DNA of 64,000 nucleotides, taken from the NCBI GenBank assembly GCA_030998225.1, contig JAPYXD010000403.1:2294001-2358000 (forward strand). The letters are read 5' to 3'. The position numbers were made by a program, and so were the translations under genes. The DNA is from Diplolepis rosae. Taxonomy: Eukaryota > Arthropoda > Insecta > Hymenoptera > Diplolepididae. Numbering within the stretch: the first letter of the stretch is position 1; every line of letters begins with the position of its first letter. A model generated the notes under the pieces. That model did no database searches, was not told where the DNA came from, and worked only from the letters and a program-made list of their open reading frames with translations. Positions 10,640 to 22,799 of the stretch are shown in pieces.

Positions 10640-11564
10640 TCACTCTTATCCTTTTTGGAAAGATAAACATCTTTTATTGTAATAACATTTTTTCTCAAAA
10701 ATGTTTTGCTGCTGTAGAAGTTGCCATGCCGGACAAATAGTGAAGTGCAGTAGATAGTTCAGTGATAAAGTAGGCCTACAATTCGAGCGCTCTGTAAGTC
10801 CCACGCCGGCGACAAGCTCCATCCGCCCAGAATAAGAAAGGAACGGAATCGCGCCCGGCCGCTTACAAGTCACACAATAATCCCGTTGCCGCCCACAAGT
10901 CTGCACAAAGCTATCTCAATCCGCGGCCCGAGGTCGAACACCAGATCCTCTATGGGGATAAACTTCGGACAGAGATCGGGGAAACGAAGACGCAAAAAAG
11001 CATAATAGATGGGCAGATTCAAGCGAGAGAACCACGGTCTCGGTGATTTATATGATACTCATGAAAAGTAGGCAGACAGCGAGTGGTCCCCATCCGAATA
11101 CTTGTGTGTGCTGGAACCCAAATAAATCTTTAATGGCAACCCTAATCTGCCGCAAGTCAAAGCTAAGTGAAAGAAGCAAAACGGAAAAAAATAAAACTGA
11201 AAGAAATCAAAGACGGTTCTCTGGCACAGTAAGAGGACGACTTCACTATTCTGATAAAACAAGTTATGAGAAACGAGAATTTCATTGCCTATATGAAGTA
11301 AATGCCAGCACACCAGTCCATATCGCGGTGGGAAATAATTTCAGTTTTCCTATTAAATCCTAGCCTGTCATTAAGCTATAGTAAATAACATATAAATATT
11401 ATAATACCAAATTTTACAATCAAAAGTTCAGTCCGTAGTCCGTGTGATCAGCGGTACGTTCCAATTCGGGACGACTTGCGCGTGATTTTTTATACTTCTA
11501 AAATCATGCGCAACTTCGATGAAGTGAGGTTTTAGAAAGCCTCTCAGCTGGTGACAAAGTTGTA
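10640..11564. other. Moderately GC-rich interval, unrecognised
   Basis: From 10740 to 11000 the sequence is GC-rich (cgcccggccgc, ccgcggcccgag) and overlaps open frames on both strands (10646-10906 minus, 11043-11363 plus). Neither peptide has a recognisable domain. The 106-codon plus frame is rich in K, R and S. It could be part of a host gene or an unrecognised element. Confidence 0.25.
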
Positions 11565-11945
11565 TATACATTCTGTGAAAAAAGTACCGGGAATTGGTGA
11601 ATAAAACACAAACTATTTATTATTCATCCAAATTTATTTGATCGCCTTCAAAGTAGGCACCTTCCGAAATAATGCACCTATGCCAACGAATAATCCAACC
11701 ATCAAAATATTTTTTAAACGCATTTTCCGGAATCGACTTCAGTTCTCGCCGCCAATTCTCTTATAAGTCTTCTATCGACTGAAAAAGGGTGCCTAGAAGT
11801 GGTTATTCGAGTTTTGGAAAGAGAAAAAAGTCGGCCGGAGCCATATCAGGTAAATACGGTGGTTGTTCCATGATATTCGTTGAGTTTTTGGCCAGAAATT
11901 CGTTCACAATGATAGCCTTGTGAGATGGTGCGTTATCGCGGTTTG
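11565..11945 (-). pseudogene. Mariner transposase C-terminal fragment (minus strand)
   Basis: Read on the minus strand from 11942, the translation contains RDNAPSHKAIIVNEFLA, the second catalytic aspartate region. PPYLPDMAPADFFLFPKLE follows, with the third aspartate at D34D-like spacing. The end is ...IIRWHRCIISEGAYFEGDQ near 11630. Two in-frame stops break it. The adjacent 11565-11600 sequence (gtaccgggaattgg) resembles a mariner right end. The N-terminal half is missing; at about 11945 the sequence changes into a linker before a second mariner in the opposite orientation. Confidence 0.7.
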
Positions 11946-12002
11946 CATGCCCCTCGCTGAATTTTTAATCTTAAAAATCTTTAAAAAAATTATATTGGAC
12001 AT

Positions 12003-12451
12003 GTGTAAAATCACCGTGTTCGATGTCCGCTTTTGTAACGTTCCATTTCTGGTCAAGCGGTGACTGGCTTCTTCACCACGATAACGCGCCATCGCATTCA
12101 TCAAACCTTGTGCAGCAATTTTTGTCGAAACACAAGATTGTACAGCTTCGCCAGCCTCCGTACCATCCCGACATAGCTCCCTGCGACTTTTGGATGCTCC
12201 CAAAATTGAAAATGGCGCTCAAAGAAAAGCTGTTCGACGACATCGAGACGATTCAGTGATGCAACGCGCGAGGTGAAAGCCATTCCAAAATCTGCGTTCG
12301 AGGACTGCTTTAAGATGTGGAAGCACCGCTGGTAGCCGGCGGTTCAATCAAATGGGGACTACTTCGAAGTTTGCCACGGTCAATATGACGAAGAATAGCC
12401 CTAATGCGGAGATATGAACACAGGTCGGTTACTTTTCAGACACACTTCGTA
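12003..12451 (+). pseudogene. Mariner transposase C-terminal half with right end
   Basis: A frame from 12023 gives WLLHHDNAPSHSSNLVQQFL (second catalytic aspartate), then PPYHPDIAPCDFWMLPKLK (third aspartate) and DDIETIQ before a stop. Coding similarity continues in another frame to about 12350. The right end, ggtcggttacttttcagac up to cgTA at 12453, looks like a mariner terminal repeat. It differs from the neighbouring minus-strand copy, so two lineages lie end to end. The 5' half, with its DNA-binding domain, is missing. Confidence 0.7.
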
Positions 12452-14015
12452 CACGGTGACCCATTTTAATCTATAATACCAAATATCTTCTAAAATACTT
12501 TATCTACGAGAAAATGGTTCGGACAAAGGTTGACCAAGACCGAGGGGAACATTTGACTGTACCATCAATTTTGACCTTGAGGTCAATTTTCAAGATCAAA
12601 TGGAGGTAAGACCCTTTTTTTTAATGAGAACCCCTATTTTTGACTGCGGATTTGAAAATAGCGGGAAATTTCACGTCGAAAATGACCTGTGGAAAAATGG
12701 TTTGTGTGACCTGGGAAAGGTAAAAAATTAATGTCAAATGTCTGAGAAACGACCAGATGCCCTTTTTCTGAATTGTCTTGGTTTTTCGGGGTAAACGAAC
12801 GATCAATATGCTTCACAAAAGTCGATGAAATGTTAAGATGTACATCACCTTGACCATCATGACCTTCAGGTCAATTTTCAAGGTGACTTGAAGGTCAAGA
12901 CGATTTGTCTTAAATTGAACTCTGTTTTTTAGTTACAAAAGTGACAATCTTGACAATGTCACTTCTCTGTGACTAGTTACAAAAAAAAGACACTTTGTCC
13001 TTACTTTTATCGTTACCCAGAAACAACGGCGTGGACTTAGTAAGTTCTGTTTCCTTTGGGGGTGCTTTTTTGTCGTGAGTTCCCCTTTCCTCTCACGTTT
13101 CGGGTGGTTGATTAACGTGAGTCCCCTTGCCTCTCACTATTGCTACCACTATTACAATCAGCCACGGAGTAACTGTTCGAAGTGCTCTCCATTGGCTCGA
13201 AGACACAAACGCAGACTTCTTTCAAAACCGTCCACAGTTTTCAGCAAAGTTTCTCGAAAGATGGCTGCGCAAGCTCTCCGAATCCTTTCCATCAGATATT
13301 GTTGTGGGTCGCTGAGAAAAAACTTTTAGATAGTTAAGTTTTGTTTTTCACTTGTTTAAAAAAAAAATTGTTTGAATCAAACAAATTTTTGAATTGCTAT
13401 ACAGTCATAGAAAAGTTTCTTTGATTTAAAGATATTTCTTGATTAATTTTATTCTATTTGAATTAAAGTATTTAATGTCTGCGCAGTCGCATATTTTCAT
13501 AAATTTAAAGACAAAATTTCCTTTTTTCAAGGTAATAAAATCAAATAAATTATTCCTCAGGTTGATTGTCACTATTGTAACTACATAGTCACAGTCTTTA
13601 CATGTTATCCGAAATGATTGTTACTGTCTGGGTGTGTCTTGACCTTCAAGTCACCTTGAAAATTGACCTGAAGGTCATGATGGTCACGGTGATTTACACG
13701 TTAACATTTCATCGACTTTTGTAAAGCATCTTGAACGTTTTTTACCTTTCCGAGGTCACAAAAACCATTTTTCCACAGGTGATTTTTGACGTGAAATTTC
13801 CCGCTCTTTTCAAATAGGCTATCAAAAATAGAGGTTTTCATTTAAGAAAAGGGCCTTACCTCCATTTGATCTTGAAAGTTCACCTCAAGGTCAAAATTGA
13901 TGGCACATTCAAATGTTCCCCTCGGTCCTGGTCAACCTTTGTCCGGACCATTTTTTCGTAGATAAAGTATTTTAGAAGATATTTGGGATTACAGATTGAA
14001 GCGGGTCACCGTGTA
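12452..14015. mobile_element. Long-TIR Tc1/mariner-type element, 1.56 kb, TA flanked
   Basis: Element 12454-14013 starts CACGGTGACCC and ends GGGTCACCGTG, between TA dinucleotides. The inverted arms are long: about 445 bp on the left (to about 12898) and about 380 bp on the right (from about 13633), with small indels. The recurring aaggtca-type words in the arms (gaccttgaggtcaattttcaa) make them locally palindromic. Between the arms lies a transposase C-terminal fragment on the minus strand. It is probably an internally deleted copy of an autonomous long-TIR element. Confidence 0.75.
13158..13321 (-). pseudogene. Tc1/mariner-like transposase C-terminus inside long-TIR element
   Basis: On the minus strand the last 50 or so codons before a TGA (13158-13160) read through MERIRRACAAIFRETLLKTV to LRLCLRANGEHFEQLL. 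This arginine-rich helix ending in N-G-x-H-F-E-x-L-L resembles the extreme C-terminus of Tc1/mariner-type transposases. It contains no stop over its length. The catalytic core is missing upstream, consistent with internal deletion. Confidence 0.5.
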
Positions 14016-14016
14016 T

Positions 14017-14338
14017 TGTACGATACGCTTTGGGCGAATCACGCACACGCTTGCTTACAATTCTGAGACATAAAACGTGGAACTTTTTTATATAGTGACT
14101 GCAAGAGTTATTCAGAGCTTATGAGAGTAAGTGTCGTGACTAGAGCTTTTGAGCCTTACTCAAGTAAAAATAAATCAATTTTTTTCATAAATTGTTTATA
14201 AAATATTTTCTTAAATTAATCATTATAATTATGATTGTTGATATATATAATATAATTATCAACTACGATTTAGTATACATTTTTATTATAACTACGTATG
14301 AAGTTTAATGAACCTAAAGTTTGAAAAGTACATTAAGT
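14017..14338 (+). repeat. Dispersed repeat, partner of 30035-30370
   Basis: Starts gtacgatacgcttt and runs through atatagtgactgca and gccttactcaagtaaa to an AT-rich tail. It matches 30035-30370 in the same orientation with scattered differences. No terminal repeats or coding potential were seen. Confidence 0.6.
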
Positions 14339-14836
14339 AATGTAATGTATACTATTTTTCATAGCAACTCTTTTGAGAATCTGATTGGCTGTAACTGTGG
14401 AGCGGGTTGAAACAGCGACTTTCAACCCTAGGGTTGAAAATCGTAGTTTCAACCCGCTCTACAGGTACCGAAAATCGGATTTTCAAAGGAGGCGCTATAA
14501 AAAAGTATTTTTTATGTAATACACTTATGAAGACTTTTTCATAGCGCCTCTTTCGAAAATCTGATTTTCGGTACCTGCGAAGCGGGACGAAACTACGATT
14601 TTCAACCCTAGGGGCGAAACTTTAAAGGTAGGGTTGCAAACCGCACTTTCGTCCCGCTTTACAGGTACCGAAAATCAAATTCTGAAAACAGTTGCTATGA
14701 AAAATAGTATACATTACTCGAAACAAAACACAGCGAATGCAACACGTGTGGCTGCAGCCCTCGCTTCGTTCGAGCAGTAAACTTCACGCTCGTTTGCAAT
14801 CGCTGTGTTTCGCCCCTTGTGATGTAATATACTATT
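14339..14836. repeat. Adjacent foldback elements (hairpin pair)
   Basis: 14339-14715 is bounded by taatgtatactatttttcat and its inverse, and contains two further inverted blocks around gcgggttgaaac / gtttcaacccgc and cggtacctg. 14698-14836 overlaps it and is bounded by AATAGTATACATTAC and GTAATATACTATT, with an internal stem gaaacaaaacacagcg / cgctgtgtttcg. Related segments lie in 23160-23340 and 43770-43950. Confidence 0.55.
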
Positions 14837-14840
14837 GTTG

Positions 14841-16616
14841 TTTAAATTTTCATGAAATCAATTTAGTTTAAAAAACTTAAGTGAAAAAGGAAGAAGTAAT
14901 TATAAATAAATTATGAAAAAATTATGAATCAACAATTTATTAAACTTACAGAATCTATATAACTAGATTATGTGAAACTTTTAAATAAATTGTATAAACT
15001 AGTGGATAATCATCAAAACAAATAGTGGTTAACACTGTGGAGCATGTACGAAAGCTTTGTGATGAACAGACAAAACACGATCAAACACGACTGCAGTACG
15101 ATGAATTTTTAAAATCACTAGTTTATAAGTGGAATCCACTATTTTGGATTTAGAGATTACTAAAATAAACTGTAATTGTATTTTGTATGTTTTTAATTGA
15201 TTTTGATTATTAAATATAATTTCAAGTTTACTAGTTGAGTTTGAAATTTCTGCCACTGCCTACATTTTTTCCACAGAAAGATTTCAAATTATTTAAATTT
15301 GAATTAAGTATAATAACTTGGAACACGGGTATGCTGAAAATCCAACACGTTTTTGAAATTAAAAATTTTTTATGTGTGCCCAAGGCGCAGATTACTTTCA
15401 TTCGTTCCTGTGTGAATAGATATAGCTATTGAAATAAATCTTGCGATTCACGGTTTACTCAACTCTCGATTACAACGTAGAGTAGCATGAAGGGAAAGCT
15501 CTACTATTTGGGTGATTTAATAAAAGACTGGTTTTTGAGAATTATACTACAAGTAATAATATATACATACTTGTATATATTTAGAAACTTTTAATGCACG
15601 CTTTTAAAATTCACCCTACACTTCTGAATTTTACTCAACTGTGATTAATTTTTGAACATTAAATATATCAAAAATAAATACAGTTATACTAAATAACTTC
15701 TAACTTGTCCTTATGCCCCAAATTTGATCGGAAGTTTTGTAAAATTACATCAACTATTTTTCTTCGTCTAGAAAAATTTATAAGTCACTTTCAAGAAGAA
15801 ATATTTGAGAGTAAAGAATATTGTATATTGAAAGATTCCATAGTAAATTTAAAAATGTACGCGTCGTACTTAGGCACTGCACAAAATATACATTATACCT
15901 ATGTACAAAATAATCTTCACTAAACTGAATTTTAGAGTGCGACCATAGTTAAATTTAAAATGCGCGCGACGTCATCGCGCATGCTCGGTGCTTTGCATGA
16001 ATTAATCTCGTGACTCTTGTTTCAATTATGTTGAATTCAGAGATGTAGCAGCAGGTCACGGGATGGGACATTTTTTATTTTTACGTGCGATTTTCAAGTG
16101 TTATTGGATAAAAAGGTAAGTTTATATTTTAGATTTTTTCAAAATAAAATATAAAATTTACGATCCTCAATTTATCATGCGTAAATTTGTCGCCAAATTT
16201 AATTCTAAACACGAGGTCATTGAATATTAGTGTTAGAAAATCTTTCCATCAAATCATTAATATTTTAGCTGTTTTAAAAAGTATGATTCTACCAAATTGA
16301 TAGATTTTTCGATTGTTTTCTAAAAAATTGCAACTTTATCTATCATTTATTGAGATATTTGTAGAATTATCGAGAAAGATTCATTAGTTAATTGCAACAG
16401 TGTTTTGATCAATGAATTTATTTAAATTTGTATTGTATATTAGATAATAAGTGTAAATGGAAACATTATTAAATTTCACATTTGATCTATCAAGTAGAAA
16501 ACTAATTTTCTATTTGAGATCTTTCATGAAATTCTGAAAAAATTTAACAAAATTTTATCGATTGTATTAAAACTGTTCATGATAAAATACGGAGTATTAA
16601 CTTTTTTTAGGGACAA
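14841..16616. other. AT-rich interval with repeat fragments
   Basis: Apart from the retroposon derivative at 15224-15305, about 15600-15780 resembles the right half of the element at 44283-44918 (caactatttttcttcg end). The rest shows no gene. The frames at 15029-15256, 15235-15432 and 15705-15923 have no motif. Confidence 0.35.
15224..15305 (+). repeat. Internal-deletion derivative of the tRNA-cored unit
   Basis: The head (gagtttgaaatttctgccac, to gcctacatt) is joined directly to the outer part of the right arm (ttttccacagaaagatttca) of the 343-347 bp family. The whole middle, including the tRNA-like core, is missing. Confidence 0.55.
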
Positions 16617-17018
16617 CCCTAGCGAACTGGCTGAACGGTAGCTTTACGCTGTACCGTAAAGCTATCGTAAAGCTATCGTAAAGTAGCATTATAACTCATG
16701 AATGAGGCAAAATAAACATTCAAAATGTTTTTATCCTTATTCTACGTTGAAAATAACGTTAACTGGTAATTGAAATATGCAATAATTTTATTTATTTACG
16801 CTATAAATTGAAAAAAACATAATACCTGTCATTCAAGGCAGTGCAGTGGTTCATTACTTTCCATGTCTTCACCGTCAGGATTGAATATTTGTGAGAGTGA
16901 GAGCACATTTTGAATGTTTATTTTGCCTCATTCATGAGTTATAATGCTACTTTACGATAGCTTTACGATAGCTTTACGGTACGGCGTAAAGCTACCGTTC
17001 AGCCAGTTCGCTAGGGAA
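16615..17018. mobile_element. CCCTAGCG-family non-autonomous DNA element, 400 bp
   Basis: Element 16617-17016 has terminal inverted repeats of about 37 bp starting CCCTAGCGAACTGGCTGAAC. Flanking dinucleotides are AA on both sides. Subterminal cgtaaagctat repeats are inverted between ends. Other members: 48434-48572, 48679-49297, 50398-50936, relic 31956-32036, and a diverged relative at 46900-47282. A DNA transposon, superfamily undecided. Confidence 0.8.
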
Positions 17019-17549
17019 GACTATATTTTACTATGTTTTATAGTATTTATTTTAACGTTTCATATCATTCTCATCATCCCGTATATCACTATAATATGTA
17101 CAAGTCGGTAAGTGTGCTCATGTGACAAACAGTTAAAACAGTCCAGTGACAGGTAAGTAAAGTGATGTATCGAATCCGAACAAGGTAGAAATTTTAACTC
17201 CACTTCCAAACGTCTTTACTGTACACTACTCCATAAGCTATCATGTAGACATGCCGACTGGATCGGTTAGTTTGAATCGATCAATCGTGCTATCGGATGT
17301 CCAGGATCCGATCCTGCAGAGTCGGTTACGATTGTCGAGTAGTTTGGCTACTGTATCCGAGTGGGTTAAACACTGCAACAGAGTGAGTCGGTTGCGATAG
17401 TCGAGTAGGTTAACTATCGCCGTAAAATAAATCGGTTCTAACAACAGAATAAGGTTAGCTACCGTAATCGAATACATCCGTAATTTTTAATCATAAAAAT
17501 GTAGCCAACTTTACTTTTATAGATTTGGCAAAAAAGTTTGCAGGTTCTA
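17019..17549. other. Interval with an imperfect tandem motif
   Basis: At 17328-17430 the phrase gagtcggtt(a/g)cgat(t/a)gtcgagtag occurs twice about 60 bp apart. A minus-strand open frame (17241-17477) spans it without a known motif. The rest is AT-rich. Confidence 0.35.
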
Positions 17550-17766
17550 TACACTGAGAAAAAAGAACATGACTCAGTAGCGTCCGGAAAGGAGCGGTTC
17601 ATGTTCGAAGACGAAAATTGAAAATAGACATCACTGTGTCCTCGCTAGGCATGAACCAGTCATGTCCAGAGCGTACACGCTAATGTCTTAGGCATTAATA
17701 ACGCGCACAGGACTCAGCGCTGTCTAGACAGTAGACAGTCAGTCCAGCACTGGAACGACAACGCGT
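17550..17766 (+). repeat. Repeat that is the empty-site partner of 22800-23714
   Basis: A TA-CACTGAGAAAAAA end sits at 17550-17564. From 17607 to 17766 the sequence matches, in reverse, the two halves 22800-22908 and 23636-23714 that flank a 727-bp insertion. This copy lacks the insertion, so it shows the pre-insertion site. Confidence 0.65.
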
Positions 17767-17939
17767 CGCGGACCTTAGTAGACCAGGTTTTAAAAAAACC
17801 TTAGTTGGGGCGACTCAATATTAACGACGATTTATTTCTACACTTATTATGATTATGACAAAGATCATTGGTCTACGACTTCATAACATATCAAAAATTA
17901 TGACTCTTCAAGAAAAATTCTTTATACACTACGGGTCAA

Positions 17940-19992
17940 AATTGTGGGACCACCTACAAAAATTGTAATAAAAACATGCTCGTCTTTGAATGCAGCTATC
18001 TCCGTGAAAAATTAAGTTAGAAATATTTTCAAAAATGCGTTTGGAATTCAAACTTCAGCTCCCTGCATACTTCAGGGAAGTGATAGGAAAAATTTGAAAC
18101 TTCGCTAAAATAACGCCTAAAGCCTCAGCTATAAATTGAACCCAAAAACATTTAAAACAATTTATTAGTTTTCGAGATATGACTTTATTTGTTGAGCGAT
18201 GCTTGAAAGATTTTTAAAGCAGCGTTTCAGCCGATCGCTCGACTCACGAGACACTGCCAGTGCCCCACACGCGGTAGGCGCCAAACGGGGCACCACTATT
18301 CGAAGGATATTTATTCTTTTTTTAATCTTTTGTCACTACAATACATTTTAATTTTTTTCGCAAATAGAATTTTTTTCACATAGTTAATATCTCCTTTCTT
18401 TATTTAAAGGCTCTTTATTTAGAAATAAAATGTTTGTATAGACCTCTGCAAAAAATTGTAGGTATCATCAAGAAATATAGTTAAAACATTTTAATTAATT
18501 AATTTTTTTTATCAATTTACACCAAAAAAAACAGCATAATTGGTGTGTTAAGAATGAATGAGAGTATAATTTTCAAACAATTAATAGTATATTACGACCA
18601 TAGGCCAGAAAGTTTGAGTTCCTGGTGTATGTCAACAGAAACTTTAACATCACACATCCAGTAGTACTAATCTTATTACAATAATTATTTTTACTTTTAT
18701 TAATATAATTATTAATATAAAATAAACTGCGTACATACATTTTTTGTTTTTCTTTTTAAGAGTTACTCTTTCGTGCAATTGCATGAAGTCACATTAAATT
18801 AAATTAAAGAAACGAATTATACGATGAATTTAGCGACACTACTGAGCCGAAAAAAAAACAAAAAAAGGCCACAAAAGTCATTCTTTCTGGAGTGAAATGC
18901 GGCCGGGAGGACCGTACTTTCGGCTAGGAGATCAAGAAAAAATTTTTTCCATCAAATATTATATTTTATTTAAAATTTGTTTAAATTCAAATTTTTCTAA
19001 TGCAGTACAAAATTATTATTAATTTTGGAAACTAATAACCAGACGCCGATGAAGATCTAGGATGGTTAGCAAGATCTCTAATCTTTGCATATTTACAAAG
19101 AAAAATTCCATTTTTGGACACTCATAATTGTTTAGCATTTGTCTTTTAAGGATGAGAAAAAATTAAAACAAGTGAAAATCCGTTTCAAATAATATTTGAT
19201 GAAAAAATAATTTAATTGTTTGAAAATTATCCTCTGATTGTTACAAATTTTTCATTCTTAACACACCAATTATGCTGTTTTTTTGGTGTAAATTGATAAA
19301 AAAAATTTAATCGATTAAAATGCTTTAACTATATTTCTTGATGATACCTACAATTTTTTGCAGAGGTCTATACAAATATTTTATTTCTAAATAAAGAGCC
19401 CTTAAATAAAGAAAGGAGATATTAACTATGTGAAAAAAATTCTATTTGCGAAAACAATTAAAATGTATTGTAGTGACAAAAGATTAAAAAAAGAATAAAT
19501 ATCCTTCGAATAGTGGTGCCCCGTTTGGCGCCTACCGCGTGTGGGGCCCTGGCAGAGTCTCGTGAGTCGAGCGAACGGCTGAAACGCTGCTTTAAAAATC
19601 TTTCAAGCATCGCTCAACAAATAAAGTCATATCTCGAAAACTAATGAATTGTTTTAAATGTTTTTGGGTTCAATTTATAGCTGAGGCTTTAGGCGTTATT
19701 TTAGCGAAGTTTCAAATTGTTCCTATCACTTCCCTGAAGTATGCAGGGAGCTGAAGTTTGAAAGTGAAAATTTGTCAAAATCGAAAATTACGTCGCCCTT
19801 TCTCACACGCTATCTCGGCTTCTATTTAATGAAAATACTTTAAATAGAGCTTACTCGACGCACAATTTTATAATCTTCCAAACGCCTTTTTGAAAATATT
19901 TCTAACTTAATTTTTCACGGAGATAGCTGCATTCAAAGACGAGCATGTTTTTAATACAATTTTTGTAGGTGGTCCCACGATTTTGACCGGTA
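17940..19992. mobile_element. 2.05 kb element with 0.6-0.7 kb inverted arms
   Basis: Element 17942-19990 starts CGGGTCAAAATTGTGGGACC and ends with the inverse (one early mismatch), between TA dinucleotides at 17940-17941 and 19991-19992. The left arm runs to about 18560 and the right arm starts at about 19251. The right arm holds about 120 bp (about 19760-19880) absent from the left arm. A GC-rich block (cacgcggtaggcgccaaacg) is conserved in both arms. The 0.7 kb centre has no recognisable transposase. TA target and terminal bases suggest a Tc1/mariner-type non-autonomous element. Confidence 0.8.
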
Positions 19993-20065
19993 ATGTATAT
20001 TATTGAGATACGGTTATAGATTATTTTCTTTTTACCTGAAGAAAATCTAATCAAAGGATCTATAG

Positions 20066-20458
20066 TACACGGAGAAAAATGGGTAGTCAACTTGAATATC
20101 TGATAGAATGTCAACCTCATTATATTTGAGTTTTAACTATAAGACAACATTCTACATATTGTAACGTACTATCCGTGAAGTGTCAAAACTAGATGTTCAG
20201 CTTGACTTTCCCAGAGTGTATGGGCAATCCTGGAATGTAAACCTGAGTATCTCAGGAGCGTTAACTCGATTATCTTGGAGTGTACGTGTTGACAGGTTAA
20301 CTATTTCAGAATGTAAACCTGACATTCTGTCGATATTCAAACAGACTATAAAATTATAGTCTCCCTGACTATCAAGAAAAGATTATAGGTAGTACGTGAT
20401 ACTATCTGCAATATAAAACTGACTACCTAAATTTTGACACTCTATTTCTTTCCGTGTA
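20066..20458. mobile_element. TA-flanked CACGGAGAAAA element, 389 bp
   Basis: Element 20068-20456 begins CACGGAGAAAAATGGGTAGT and ends ctctatttctttccGTG, with TA on both sides. A diverged fragment of its interior recurs inverted at 50320-50392. No coding capacity. Confidence 0.65.
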
Positions 20459-20951
20459 TGAAATAAACTTTTCATAGATTGAAAAACAAATATTTCGATC
20501 GATTGCCCCTGTTAAAGACAACATATGTTCTCTTATTATTATTTTTAAACATTTTTTATTATATATTTATTTTATAATTTTATTTTTGTAAATTTGTACA
20601 ACTTTTATTTTTACAACAAAAAATAATTATATAATGCGTGAACATTATTGCTGAATTTGAATTATAGAAAAAATAAAATTCATTATAATATATATAAGAA
20701 ATATAATATATTTAATAAATTCAACGTAAGAAATATATAAAAGTACAAAATCTGAACTTGACCGATTGTGACTGAAAGATTGGACTTGACTGGTGCAGGA
20801 GCTATTTATTCATTGAATACAAATGAATTTCTAAAATTAATTGAAAAATACTACACAGATAGAATCCAAAATGATGCTCGAATACAGCATAAATTTTTAA
20901 CTTTGCAACAACTTGCAACAATTTGCCATCAAATACGAATATTTTTCGTAA
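20459..20951. other. Very AT-rich interval
   Basis: Dominated by poly-A/T and tata runs (20520-20720). A 66-codon frame at 20768-20968 overlaps the next element and has no motif. Confidence 0.3.
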
Positions 20952-22194
20952 TACACGGAAAAAAATAATTAGCTGCATTAGCTAGATATTCGCTATTACA
21001 GCTAAGAAAGTTACTTGATATATGGACAGCGAATGTCTTTCCTGCTAATACTAACGTCTATTCGCTACAGTACTTTAGCGATGCCAGCTAATTTACGTTA
21101 GCACTGGTAACAACGATTGTGAGCAGTAGCCTATCGGTCGTGTTATCTTCCTGTTCTAACAGCGTTTGAAGTACTAGTTAATTTTATTAGCAACTGCTGC
21201 AAATAGAGGTAGCACTCAAAATCATTGATTTTAAACTTCCAAACCTACATTTAAATACAGTTACACCTGGGTGCTTAAGAAAAAAATGATCTCGTAACCT
21301 GGCTTCTATACTCACAAAAGTCTGCTGGCAAGTTATATCAAAACAACTAATTTCTTGCGACATATCGTAACCTGCAAAATTAAAAACAAAAAAAAAACTG
21401 ATTCAGTTCTAACCTTAATCACAGCATAATTTTTCAAGAATAAGAATAAAACGTAAGCTGCTTTGATAACCAAACTTATAGCTACAAGTAGAAACATTAC
21501 CGGAACAGTAGCGTCTTACTTGCCAGTCCAATATAATGTTTTCAAAAATTCTTCGCTTAAGAATGGGGAGGCTTCTGAATGTCGCTCATACTTCAGCCGC
21601 GAGGCATCTCCGGCTTCTCAATTGTACAAGTATACAACACTTAGAATTAAGATAACCTCAGTAAAAAGATAATAAATAGCACAATAAAGAACCTATTACA
21701 AAACCTACAATACAATCTTCAGAGATCAGTTACAAATCAGTCATTTGCATTATAAATTAACGCGAATCGTCGAATTATTTATAAATTAAATTTAAAACAA
21801 CGCGACAGGTGTACAACTTACCATTTACAGCAGAATATCTGACTAGTCGCGCTTTGTGCGCATGAGTAGCACAGAAAACGCGGGATGTCTAAGCAGCCGT
21901 TAGCAACCGCTGCTAACTTCTTACATATCAGCGCAAAATTTTAAAAGCTACGAGTACGAATTTTGAGATTTTCTAGGAGAGTAAACTTTTTTAGTAGCGA
22001 CAACCAAATGATTAGCTACAACTCTTAATACGCTAAGGAGTCCAATGCAAATTTTCAACTTCGATTGCAGCTAACATTTTTTAACTGTCCCAGCAAACTG
22101 TTAACTCTCTCAGCAAACTTTTTATCAATCACAATTAACTAGTCGACAGCTAACTGCAGTTAGCAGTAGCAGACATTTCATTTTTTTCCGTGTA
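20952..22194. mobile_element. TA-flanked CACGGAAAAAAAT element, 1.24 kb
   Basis: Element 20954-22192 starts CACGGAAAAAAATAATTAGC and ends atttcatttttttccGTG, with TA at both ends. Subterminal regions repeat the word gctaa/ttagc many times in both orientations. Frames such as 21463-21672 show no transposase motif, so the element is non-autonomous or dead. Confidence 0.6.
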
Positions 22195-22799
22195 AGATTT
22201 ATCGTAAATGTGTATAGATGCTTACACTAGTTTTTTAAGAGGATTTTCCAAAGTGGTCTTTTTTTCATTTAAGAGAATATTGCATTCTCTATTAATGATT
22301 AAGCGAGCTAGCGTTGCCAGTGCATTCTCAGATAATTCTTTATTGTGTTCAAAGTGGCTCAAAATTCTTCTTCTATCAAAAGAAGAAGACTGAAATTTTT
22401 TTAAATTCTCTCGCTGAGAATCGTTTTGCAAAATAACAGCGCTGCTGCATTGAGAACAAAGTATGTCGCAAATTTTAGAGGGAATTATAATGTTCTCGTT
22501 AATGACAGAATCATTGGAATATTCGCCGAGGACGGACACTTCTACAAAATAATAAATAACTTTTTATAAGCAAAGCAGAACTGGCATATGTCAAAAAAAT
22601 TTTGTTATGGGAGGAATTTCGAACTAACCTTTCGTTTCCATGATTGGAATTGTGTTCTCGAAACTCAATAATCATGAAAAATACTTGGCACTAAATTTAG
22701 TGTACTTTTTCACTTTATATTTGAAAATTTTTGTTGCTAATCATCAATAGGCACAATCGACGAAACTTCCCACATTCAAGCACTGACACAATATACAGT
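22195..22799. other. Interval with overlapping short frames, unrecognised
   Basis: Frames 22208-22393 (plus) and 22222-22539 (minus, 105 codons) overlap. The minus peptide contains SFDRRRILSHFEHNKELSEN and looks less biased than random, but no family was recognised. Confidence 0.25.

Noticed and set aside
17552..17766. Complete small element starting at the CACTGAGAAAAAA end
   Set aside because: No matching inverted right end could be found; kept only as a repeat with an isolated end.
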